Under the pieces are notes generated by a model. The model made no database searches and had not been told where the DNA came from. It saw only the letters and a program-made list of their open reading frames with translations. From Dactylosporangium vinaceum (GTDB taxonomy: Bacteria; Actinomycetota; Actinomycetes; Mycobacteriales; Micromonosporaceae): 64,000 nucleotides of DNA. The translations under genes were made by a program, and so were the position numbers. The DNA is taken from the NCBI RefSeq assembly GCF_019904175.1, contig NZ_CP061913.1:1922001-1986000 (forward strand). Direction: 5' to 3'. Below are positions 57,199 through 64,000 of this stretch, one piece after another; the stretch's first letter is position 1, and each line of letters opens with the position of its first letter.

Positions 57199-57293
57199 GC
57201 TTTACGCCGCTTTTGCGCCTCTTCGCGCGGCTGCCTGCGCCCCGATTTTGTCCTTTGGGTTCCCCCGCGGGCGGGGGTAACGTGAATCACATT

Positions 57294-57698
57294 ATGGAGC
57301 TGCAGTGGTGGTCGATCGAGGTGCGCGACGGGGAGTACCCCGCGCGACTCTGGCGTGATGCACACAGCGCGGCCCTGATCGAGGCCGCGCTGACCCACGG
57401 GGCCCGCGACTGGTCCTGGCGTTCCGAGGACTTCGGAGTCGTGTTCGAGCTCGGCTTCGACGACGCCGGCGACTGGGCCCGCTTCCGCGCTCTGCCGGCG
57501 GTGACCGCCGCCCTGGACGCGGTCGCCCCGGACTCCCTCTACGTGTACCGAGGTCGCGGCGGCAGCGCCGGCGCCGTCCACCCACGCAGACGGGGGCCGT
57601 TGCCGGCGGTGGGGGCGGCGGCGATCCCGATCGAGCCGGAGCCGCCGATCGTGGCTCGACCTCCGCTGGAGCCATACGTGCCGGGACTGGTGGCCTGA
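57294..57698 (+). CDS. conserved hypothetical protein downstream of infB
   Basis: A 134-residue soluble protein (MELQWWSIEVRDGEYPARLWRDAHSAALIEAALTHGARDWSW). The first 80 residues look folded, with many aromatic residues; the rest is a Pro-rich tail. I do not know a named family. ATG 57294 comes after CGTGAATCAC and a CCCCCGC/GCGGGGG hairpin-like inverted repeat (57262-57277), which might be a regulatory site. It stands alone between the infB terminator and a repeat gap. Confidence 0.7.
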   Translation: MELQWWSIEVRDGEYPARLWRDAHSAALIEAALTHGARDWSWRSEDFGVVFELGFDDAGDWARFRALPAVTAALDAVAPDSLYVYRGRGGSAGAVHPRRRGPLPAVGAAAIPIEPEPPIVARPPLEPYVPGLVA

Positions 57699-57704
57699 AC
57701 CTCC

Positions 57705-58240
57705 GCCTTCTCGGAGCCTGCCGCTGACCCGGCCTCGCCCGCGCCCGCGCGCCCGGTCCGCCTGCGCCCGCGCGCCCGACCCGCCTGCGCCTGCGCGTCC
57801 TGCCCGATTGCGCCCGCGCGTCCTGCCCGACTGGGTCCGCGCGTCCGACCAGGCTGCGCCCACGCGTCTGGCCCGACTGCGTCTGCGCGTGGGTTGCCCG
57901 CGCGACCGAGCCCTGCGCGCCCGCGTCCGGCCCTTCCGGATTTGCGCCTATGTGTCCACGTTTCTGGGCTATCCGCGCCGGCATCCGCCGGGTCCGCGCT
58001 TCCGCGCTTCTGCGCTTCCGCGCCTCCGCGCCTCCGCGCGTGCCACCTCCGCGAGCGCCGTCTATGCGCCGCGCGTGCCGCCTTCGTGCCGCGTCCGCGC
58101 GTGCCGCCTTCGTGCCGCGTCCACGCGTGCCGCCTTCGTGCCGCGTCCGCGCGTGCCGCCTCCGTGCCGCCTCCGTGCCGCCTCCGTGCGTGCCCGCCTC
58201 CGCGCCGCGTCCGCGCGTGCCGCGCGTGCCGGGCGTTTGC
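57705..58240. repeat. GC-rich repeat gap with 26-bp units
   Basis: Three 26-bp units start at 58073, 58099 and 58125, with a partial fourth at 58151, all beginning GCGTGCCGCCTTCGTGCCGC. The rest is CGCGTCCGACC and GCGCCCGCGCG words. The remaining bases up to 58483 hold no gene. Confidence 0.75.
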
Positions 58241-58483
58241 TGCGTGTCGGACACCCGAGGCGCCGGGCGGTGCAGGTTTTTCGTTCTGACCTGTTGTTGC
58301 GCGGACGCCGAAGGGAGGCGCCCCAGGCACCGAGCGCTTCGCCCACTCTGGCTCGGTGGGCTTCGCATTGACCGACCCAGAGCAGGCGCTGGCGGGAGCA
58401 GCGGTCGCAGGCACCGCGGGCCCGAGTCATAATGGGGTTTAACGGCGCGCGGAAGCGCGGTTCAACGGATAGGATCTTGCGCC

Positions 58484-58780
58484 GTGTACACGGGAACCGC
58501 GGTCTTTGACCTGATTCTGCCGGGCGACTCGCGATCGTTGAAGGCCAAGCGCGGCTATGTGCGGCCTTTGATCGCTTTTCTGCGCAAATTTGAGGTGTCC
58601 GTGGCGGAGGTCGGGGCGCTCGAGCTGACCGGGCGGGCTGAGATCGGCATCGCGGTCGTGGCGGCGGAGGCCGGGCATGTGCGGGAGGTGCTCGACACGT
58701 GTGAGCGCGCGGTCGCGGGGCGGCCCGAGCTCGAGTTGCTGTCCGTGCGTCGGCGGCTGCATGGTGACCACGACGAGTAA
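58484..58780 (+). CDS. DUF503 domain-containing protein
   Basis: A 98-residue protein of the YlxP/DUF503 family: GTAVFDLILPGDSRSLKAKRGYVRPLIAFLRKFEVSVAEVG, then VVAAEAGHVREVLDTCERAV. The family sits between infB and rbfA in many bacteria and is small, ferredoxin-like and of unknown role. GTG start. rbfA begins 127 bp later, so they are probably one operon. Confidence 0.93.
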   Translation: MYTGTAVFDLILPGDSRSLKAKRGYVRPLIAFLRKFEVSVAEVGALELTGRAEIGIAVVAAEAGHVREVLDTCERAVAGRPELELLSVRRRLHGDHDE

Positions 58781-58907
58781 ATCTGCCTTTCGGTGCGCGG
58801 CCTCGCGAGCGGGGCGCGGGTACTGTCAAGGCGTTGGTCAGATCTTCAGGTCCCGCAGGTCGGCCCCAGGGTGGCCGGCGGGCCGTTTGGCTGCGGAGGT
58901 GTTCGAG

Positions 58908-59396
58908 ATGACGGATCCGGCGAAGGTGCGGCGGCACGCGGAGCGCGTGCGTGAACTTGTCGCATCGGTGGTGCGGACGCAGATCAAGGACCCCCGGCTC
59001 GGCATGATCACGATCACTGATGCTCGGATCACGGCCGACCTGCGTGAGGCGACCGTGTTCTACACGGTGCTCGGCGATGCGGCGGCGCAGGCCGGCACCG
59101 CGGCCGCACTGGAGAGCGCCAAGGGTCTGCTGCGCTCGACCGTCGGCAAGGCACTGGGGCTGCGGCACTCGCCGAGCCTCGCGTTCGTGCGCGACGACGT
59201 GTCCGAGCAGGTGAAGCACATCGACGAGCTGCTGGCCAGCGCGCGCAGCGCGGACGCGGAGGTCCAGCGGCTGGCGGCGGGCGCGCACTATGCGGGCGAC
59301 CCGCAGCCGTACAAGATCGAGGATGACGAGTCCGATGACGATCTCGAGGCCGACGGGGCCGACGACGAGGTCGTCGTGGGCCAGGACCGGCGGTGA
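58908..59396 (+). CDS. rbfA: 30S ribosome-binding factor RbfA
   Basis: A 162-residue RbfA with the KH-type fold (AKVRRHAERVRELVASVVRTQIKDPRLGMITITDARITADLREATVFYTVLG). The GLRHSPSLAFVRDD strand is present, and an acidic tail of about 30 residues is added. It acts in late 16S rRNA maturation. ATG 58908 follows GGAGGTG. Its stop overlaps the nrnA GTG. Confidence 0.96.
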   Translation: MTDPAKVRRHAERVRELVASVVRTQIKDPRLGMITITDARITADLREATVFYTVLGDAAAQAGTAAALESAKGLLRSTVGKALGLRHSPSLAFVRDDVSEQVKHIDELLASARSADAEVQRLAAGAHYAGDPQPYKIEDDESDDDLEADGADDEVVVGQDRR

Positions 59397-60463
59397 GCGA
59401 CGCGGCCGCCGCCCCGCTGCCCCCTGAGGCGGAGTGGGCGGCGGCCGTCGCCGCGCTGCGTGCGCTTCCGCGCGGCGCGAGGGTCCTCCTGGCCTGCCAC
59501 GTGAACCCCGACGGTGACGCGCTCGGAAGCATGCTCGGGTGCGGCCTCGGGCTGCGCGCGGTCGCGGACGAGCTCGGGATCGGGCGGCTCACCGCGACGT
59601 TCCCGGGGCCGCTGGTGCTGCCCGCGCCGTTCGACACGCTCCCGGGCACCGACCTGCTCGTGGCCGAGGAGGACGCCGATCCGGCGCCAGACGCGATGCT
59701 TGTCTTCGACGTGGCCAGCAGCGAGCGGCTCGGAGGCCTGGCCGACCGGCTGCGCACGGCGCCCGTCGGCATCGTGCTCGATCACCACGTGTCGAACCCC
59801 GGCTTCGGCCGGATCAACCTCGTGGACCCAACGGCCGCGGCGACGTCGGTGCTGTCCGACGGGCTGCTGCGGCGCCTCGGCGTGCCCCTGGACCCGGCCA
59901 TCGCCGAGTGCCTCTACGTCGCGCTGTCCACCGACACCGGCTCGTTCAAGTTCGCGTCCACGACGCCGGCGGTGCACGAGTTCGCGGCCCGGCTGATCGC
60001 CGCCGGCATCCAGGTCGGCGAGATCTCGCGGCGCCTGTTCGACACGCGGCCGATCGGGGCGCTGCGGCTCTTCGGCGTCGCGCTGGCCCGGATGGTCCTC
60101 GAACGCGCGGGCGCGGGCGGGCTGGGGTTCGCGTGGACGTACCTCACGCTCGATGAACTGGCCGCCCACGACCAGAAGCCGGCCGCCGTCGAGGCGCTCA
60201 TCGACACGGTGCGCAGCGTCGCCGAGGCCGACGTCGCGTGCCTCGTCAAGCCGGTGAGGCCGGGGGAGTGGTCGGTCTCGCTGCGCAGCAAGGGCGCGGT
60301 CGACGTGAGCGCGGTCGCGGTGGCGCTCGGGGGCGGCGGGCACCGGTTCGCGGCCGGGTTCAGCGCGACCGGGCGGGTCGAGGACGTCGTCGACGCGGTC
60401 CGCACACTCCTGCCCGCCCCCTCGGATGTCAGGGTTAACTCCGGGAGAACATCGGGGCCATAA
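59393..60463 (+). CDS. nrnA: bifunctional oligoribonuclease/pAp phosphatase NrnA (DHH)
   Basis: A 356-residue DHH phosphoesterase. Metal motifs are CHVNPDGDALGS, VFDVASSERLGG, LDHHVSNPGFG and the STDTGSFKF segment, then a DHHA1 domain with GGGGHRFAAGFSATG. NrnA degrades short RNA and converts pAp to AMP. GTG start overlaps the rbfA stop by four bases. The rbfA-nrnA order is conserved in Gram-positive bacteria. Confidence 0.96.
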   Translation: MSDAAAAPLPPEAEWAAAVAALRALPRGARVLLACHVNPDGDALGSMLGCGLGLRAVADELGIGRLTATFPGPLVLPAPFDTLPGTDLLVAEEDADPAPDAMLVFDVASSERLGGLADRLRTAPVGIVLDHHVSNPGFGRINLVDPTAAATSVLSDGLLRRLGVPLDPAIAECLYVALSTDTGSFKFASTTPAVHEFAARLIAAGIQVGEISRRLFDTRPIGALRLFGVALARMVLERAGAGGLGFAWTYLTLDELAAHDQKPAAVEALIDTVRSVAEADVACLVKPVRPGEWSVSLRSKGAVDVSAVAVALGGGGHRFAAGFSATGRVEDVVDAVRTLLPAPSDVRVNSGRTSGP

Positions 60464-60503
60464 CGGCTGGCCCGGACACATCCACTGCGGTGACAATCGA
60501 TGG

Positions 60504-60905
60504 ATGGACCGACCCGAGCTGGTTGCGGAGGTCGACCGGGCCTGGGCCCGGCCGGTGGTAATGACCCCCGTCTTTGCGCTCATCGCCCTGGTCGGCGGCG
60601 CCTCGCCGTCCTTCGGCCTGCGGGCCAACCTGCTCGTCCTGACCACCGGCGGCGCGCTGTTCTGGCTCGGGATGTCGCCCCACGCGCCCCGGCGGACGTC
60701 GCCTCCGCGCCTGGCCCGCGGCGCCACCTGGTGGCTGGTGCCGCTGCTGCTCTTCGGCGTCGTGGAGGGGGCGACGTTCCTCAACGGGACGTACGCGTAC
60801 CCGACGCTGTCCCGTCTGGCCGACCCCGTGCTCGAGCACTACTGGGCCCGCGCGGGCGCGTACTACGGCTGGCTCTGGGCGTTCTGGGCCATGGTGCGGC
60901 GGTGA
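60504..60905 (+). CDS. membrane protein, three to four helices
   Basis: A 133-residue membrane protein: VVMTPVFALIALVGGASPSFG, LLVLTTGGALFWLGMSP, WWLVPLLLFGVVEGATFL and a C-terminal YYGWLWAFWAM segment. No named family is recognised. Its final bases overlap the GTG of the next gene, so the two small membrane proteins are made together. Confidence 0.75.
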   Translation: MDRPELVAEVDRAWARPVVMTPVFALIALVGGASPSFGLRANLLVLTTGGALFWLGMSPHAPRRTSPPRLARGATWWLVPLLLFGVVEGATFLNGTYAYPTLSRLADPVLEHYWARAGAYYGWLWAFWAMVRR

Positions 60906-61120
60906 GCGCCGGCCAGGTGCTCGTCGCCATCCTGTACACCGTGGCCATCGGGCTGTTCGCCGCGGTCGAGATCGCGTCGCGCCGCGAGGGCTCGCGCGTG
61001 CCGTCCCTCGGCGATGTGTGCGGCGTCGTCATGCGCTACCGCGTAGGCCCCCTCCCCGTCGGCCGGATCGCCATGTTCAGCTTTTGGTGGTGGCTCGGCT
61101 GGCACTTCCTGGCCCGCTGA
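60902..61120 (+). CDS. small membrane protein
   Basis: A 72-residue protein with two hydrophobic segments (QVLVAILYTVAIGLFAAVEI and VGRIAMFSFWWWLGWHFLAR) around a basic centre (ASRREGSRVP). Unnamed. GTG start overlaps the stop of the upstream membrane protein gene (GTGA), suggesting one functional unit. Confidence 0.75.
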   Translation: MSAGQVLVAILYTVAIGLFAAVEIASRREGSRVPSLGDVCGVVMRYRVGPLPVGRIAMFSFWWWLGWHFLAR

Positions 61121-61562
61121 CGGCACCTTTTCGACCCTGCGGCAGCGGCGGATTCCGGGGCCGCTTCGCGCCCGCGCCGGATCGGGCGTACTCCGCCTCT
61201 GCACCCCGTCCGGCCTGCTGAGCTGCGCAATCGATCGCTCGTTCGAGGGAATTTGGCGTTCCAGATTGCGGGATGGCGTCGCACATCGTGAAACTGAACG
61301 ATAGCTTAGGAATATGCGCACAGTACGAATTCTTCGCTGCCCGCCCCGGGCGAACCGCTAGCGAGCGGGTCCCGGCGGCGGGTGTCAACGGCCCGCACCA
61401 TCACGCCGGAAGCGAGGAATCACGTGCGCAGCCCAACAGTGTCAACAGGCCGACACCACCCAGGTCGGTCTCCTTGGCGTGCTTTGTGCGTGTCTCCCGG
61501 TGACCCCGGCGCGACCCACCAAGTACTGACCACAGCACCATGCAACAGAGGAGACCTTCGTC
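61121..61562. other. intergenic with second copy of the REP-like element
   Basis: Positions 61147-61205 hold GGATTCCGGGGCCGCTTCGC and a TCTGCACCCC end, like 17110-17180. An AT-rich patch at 61283-61330 has a 5-bp inverted repeat ATCGT/ACGAT (61285-61302). The bases up to 61540 are without a gene I can support. Confidence 0.5.
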
Positions 61563-61667
61563 ATGCCTGAGCAGCAGAAGCCCCAGCCCAAGCCGCAGGA
61601 GCCGGCCACCGACACCCGCGAGCGCGCCCGCGCCGCACTGCAGATGTCGATGGACCGCCGCGGCTGA
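61563..61667 (+). CDS. small hypothetical protein, 34 residues
   Basis: MPEQQKPQPKPQEPATDTRE and a basic C-terminal helix ending LQMSMDRRG, 34 residues in all. GAGGAGA lies about nine bases before the ATG, one of the best ribosome-binding sites in the region, so I count it as real. It ends 44 bp before the MATE gene. It looks unstructured at the start and helical at the end; role unknown. Confidence 0.65.
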   Translation: MPEQQKPQPKPQEPATDTRERARAALQMSMDRRG

Positions 61668-61711
61668 CCTTTGTAAGCGCCCATAAACCGTTCCGCCCTT
61701 ACTATGGGCGG

Positions 61712-63022
61712 GTGACGGTCGATCAGGCACCCACGATGCGTCGGGTGGCCGCACTGGCCCTCCCGGCGCTCGTCGTACTCGCCGCCGAGCCCCTCTACGT
61801 CCTCGTCGACACCGCCGTCGTCGGCCACCTCGGCCGCACCCAACTGGCCGGCCTGGCCATCGGCGGCTCCGTGATGAGCCTCGCCGTCTGGCTGGGCACC
61901 GTGCTCGCCTACGGCACCACCGGCCGCGCCGCCCGCCGCTTCGGTGCGGGGCAGCGCGCGGAGGCGGTGGAAGAGGGCGTGCAGGCGTCCTGGCTGGCGC
62001 TGGCCGGCGGGTTCACGATCCTGCTGGTCCTGGAGGCCGCGGCCGGCCCGCTCTCCCGCGCCCTCGCGGGCGGCCCGGGTGACGTCGCCGCCAACGCCGA
62101 GCACTGGCTGCGCATCGCCGCCCTGGGCGCACCCGGGCTCATGCTCGGCACCGCGGGCAATGGGTGGATGCGCGGCGTACAGGACACCCGGCGGCCGCTG
62201 TACTACGTGCTGGCCGCCAACGCGCTCTCCGCGGCGCTGTGCCCGCTGCTGGTGTACCCGGCCGGCCTGGGCCTCATCGGGTCCGCCGTCGCCAACGTGA
62301 CAGCCCAGACCGTCGTGGGGCTGCTGTTCGTGCGGGCGCTGGTCTCCGAGCGGGTGGCCCTGCGGCCCAGGCCCGCCGTGATCCTGAACCAGCTGACGCT
62401 CGGACGCGACCTGCTGCTGCGCGGCGCGGCGTTCCAGGCGTGCTTCCTCTCCGCGTCGGCCGTGGCGGCCCGCTTCGGGGTCGCCGCGCTGGCCGCGCAT
62501 CAGATCGCCATCCAGCTGTTCTTCTTCACCGCGTTGGCCCTGGACGCGCTGGCCATCGCCGCGCAGTCGCTGGTGGGGGCGGCGCTCGGAGGCGAGCGGG
62601 TGGCCGAGGCGCGGCTCCTGGCCCGGCGGATCACGCTGGCCGGCCTGGTCGCGGGCGGCCTGTTCGCCGGGCTGGTGGCGCTGGCGCTGCTCGCGGTCCG
62701 GCCGTGGTTCGGCGCGGACGCGCAGGTGTACGCCGAAGCCCGGCACGCCTGGTGGTTCTTCGTCGCGATGATGCCGGCGGCCGGCGTCGTGTTCGCGCTC
62801 GACGGGGTGTTCCTCGGGGCGGGCGACGTGGGGTACCTGCGCAATCTCACGCTCGTCAGCGCACTTGGCGGGTTCCTGCCGGGGATCTGGCTCGCGTACC
62901 TCGTCGATGCCGGGCTGCGCGGCGTCTGGATGGCGCTGACACTGTTCATCGCGCTGCGGCTGATCGGGCTGCTGCACCGGCTGGCGGGGGACCGCTGGGC
63001 GGTGGCGGGCGCCGTACGATGA
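61712..63022 (+). CDS. MATE family efflux transporter, DinF-like
   Basis: A 436-residue, twelve-helix MATE transporter of the DinF branch: VAALALPALVVLAAEPLYVLVDTAVVGHLG, the ARRFGAGQ loop, LRIAALGAPGLMLGTAGNGWMRGVQDTRRP in repeat one, and FQACFLSASAVAARFGVAALAAHQIA in repeat two. It exports drugs or toxic cations using a proton or sodium gradient. GTG start. It sits between nrnA and (outside this window) probably truB, as in relatives. Confidence 0.94.
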   Translation: MTVDQAPTMRRVAALALPALVVLAAEPLYVLVDTAVVGHLGRTQLAGLAIGGSVMSLAVWLGTVLAYGTTGRAARRFGAGQRAEAVEEGVQASWLALAGGFTILLVLEAAAGPLSRALAGGPGDVAANAEHWLRIAALGAPGLMLGTAGNGWMRGVQDTRRPLYYVLAANALSAALCPLLVYPAGLGLIGSAVANVTAQTVVGLLFVRALVSERVALRPRPAVILNQLTLGRDLLLRGAAFQACFLSASAVAARFGVAALAAHQIAIQLFFFTALALDALAIAAQSLVGAALGGERVAEARLLARRITLAGLVAGGLFAGLVALALLAVRPWFGADAQVYAEARHAWWFFVAMMPAAGVVFALDGVFLGAGDVGYLRNLTLVSALGGFLPGIWLAYLVDAGLRGVWMALTLFIALRLIGLLHRLAGDRWAVAGAVR

Positions 63023-63026
63023 CGCC

Positions 63027-64000
63027 GTGTTGACCCCGGCCCAGCTCGCCGCCGTCGAGTTCGTGCGCGGACGCGGCCATGCTGACACGCCGCTGGAGTC
63101 GTCGGCGCCGATCACGATCAACTTCCACCCCGATCGGCGGGTCGGCGACGGCACGGTCCTTGACGGGCTGCTGGCCGACGGGCGGTTCCGCAGCCAGTTC
63201 GAGACCGGCATCTCGAACGGTGGACTCACGGCGTTTCCGGGCGGCGATCGCGACCGGTGGGAGGCGCAGATGTTCGGCGGCGTCTACCAGCGACCGGGCG
63301 TCACGGCGGCGGAGCGGCCCAAGTACGGCGCGCTGAACCTCTTCCACCACGACGACGGAGCGGCGCCGCGGTTCGGGTCGGCGCATCTACGCCTGCGGCC
63401 GCACGTGACGCGCTGGGCGACGTTCACGTTCGGGGACAGCTTCCACGAGCCGACCGAGGTGGGCACGGCGGACGCGTTCGGGGCGGTGCTGGCCGCGCTG
63501 GAGGCATTGCACGGCGCGGACGTGTTGCGCCGCGCGGACGCGTCACGAGGCGCTGCCGTGTTGCGCCGCGCTTATGCGTTGGGCGACGCGGATGTGGTGG
63601 GCGACGCGGATGTGGTGCGGCGCGCGGACGCGTCGCACGGCGCTGAGTTGTACGGCGCGGGGGTGGGGGACGGCGCGGATGCGTCCCACGGCGCGGACTT
63701 CTTGCGGCGCGCGGACGCGTCGCTCGCTGCCGATGTCTCGCCGCGCTCGGACGCGTCGCTCGCTGCCGATGTCTTGCCGCGCTCGGACGCGTCGCTCGCT
63801 GCCGATGTCTTGCCGCGCGCGGACGCGTCGCACGGTGCCGATGTCTTGCCGCGCGCGGACGCGTCGCACGGTGCCGATGTCTTGCCGCGCGCGGACGCGT
63901 CGCACGGTGATGATGTGCTGCATGGCGCGGAGGTGTTGGCGCGACCGCGCGTGGGTGGGCCGGGGCGGGCGCTCGACGACTACGTCGAGGCACAGATCCA
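63027..64000 (+). CDS. DUF3626 domain-containing protein with in-frame repeat insertion, 3' part missing
   Basis: The visible 324 codons start as DUF3626: LTPAQLAAVEFVRGRG, TINFHPDRRVGD, FRSQFETGISNGGLTA, KYGALNLF and APRFGSAHLRLRPHVTRWATFTFGDS. At about residue 160 the family sequence breaks off and roughly 150 residues of Asp-Ala-Ser / Ala-Asp-Val-Leu-Pro-Arg repeat follow. At about residue 313 it returns to family sequence, ALDDYVEAQIH. So the repeat is inserted without shifting the frame. The function of DUF3626 is unknown. GTG start, five bases after the MATE gene. The gene continues past the right edge. Confidence 0.88.
   Translation, partial: MLTPAQLAAVEFVRGRGHADTPLESSAPITINFHPDRRVGDGTVLDGLLADGRFRSQFETGISNGGLTAFPGGDRDRWEAQMFGGVYQRPGVTAAERPKYGALNLFHHDDGAAPRFGSAHLRLRPHVTRWATFTFGDSFHEPTEVGTADAFGAVLAALEALHGADVLRRADASRGAAVLRRAYALGDADVVGDADVVRRADASHGAELYGAGVGDGADASHGADFLRRADASLAADVSPRSDASLAADVLPRSDASLAADVLPRADASHGADVLPRADASHGADVLPRADASHGDDVLHGAEVLARPRVGGPGRALDDYVEAQI
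63713..63892. repeat. 36-bp tandem repeat inside the DUF3626 gene, five units
   Basis: Starts of GGACGCGTCG fall at 63713, 63749, 63785, 63821, 63857 and 63893, exactly 36 bp apart. The unit encodes a 12-residue peptide (DASLAADVLPRS and DASHGADVLPRA). Less regular related units extend over 63508-63950. Confidence 0.93.

Noticed and set aside
54015..57863. 1282-codon minus-strand frame opposite infB
   Set aside because: Antisense to a clear IF-2 with full motifs.

Overview
The window is a 64 kb piece of very GC-rich actinobacterial chromosome. Gene order and protein types fit Micromonosporaceae best (Actinoplanes/Dactylosporangium-like), but the genus is an inference. The chromosomal backbone is the conserved series yraN-comM-dprA, rpsB-tsf, pyrH-frr-cdsA-rlmN, dxr-rseP-ispG-GNAT, map, rimP-nusA-rnpM-infB, DUF503-rbfA-nrnA and a MATE exporter. 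The ends cut a class-V aminotransferase (left) and a DUF3626 protein (right).

Layout: 0-3.7 kb holds xerC, a small RHH-like gene coupled to an ACT-domain gene, and a divergent MarR-GNAT fusion with a clear operator. 3.7-9.5 kb holds yraN-comM-dprA behind two perfect DnaA boxes, a convergent aminotransferase and a Pro/Gly-rich membrane protein. 9.5-16.9 kb holds the rpsB to rlmN translation and lipid genes plus a DivIVA-like repeat protein. 17-26 kb is accessory in character: a YihY protein, a Rieske/metallo-beta-lactamase protein followed by DUF2786, DUF2631, a second aspartyl-tRNA synthetase behind what reads as a translational T-box riboswitch, and several kilobases of GC-rich minisatellite. 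26-31.4 kb is the isoprenoid/site-2 protease block. 31.5-35.3 kb has three local regulators and enzymes (XRE, SDR, LysR with a SnoaL-like gene). 35.7-49.2 kb is a GlnA4-type amine-catabolism cluster: FAD/GcvT oxidoreductase, choline/ethanolamine-kinase-like phosphotransferase, APC permease, FadR regulator, glutamine-synthetase-like ligase, aldehyde dehydrogenase, SDR, two class-I amidotransferases and an F420-type enzyme. The ligase-dehydrogenase-hydrolase set suits a gamma-glutamylation route for ethanolamine or a related amine. 49.4-64 kb returns to housekeeping genes for translation and RNA turnover.

A striking feature is a family of GC-rich tandem repeats built around GGACGCG / CGCGTCC. 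Periods seen are 15, 18, 26-27, 36, 41 and 83 bp. They fill most long intergenic gaps and in at least one case, the DUF3626 gene, are inserted in frame inside a coding region. They open long spurious frames on both strands, which I have left out. No CRISPR array, tRNA, rRNA, insertion sequence or prophage was recognised.
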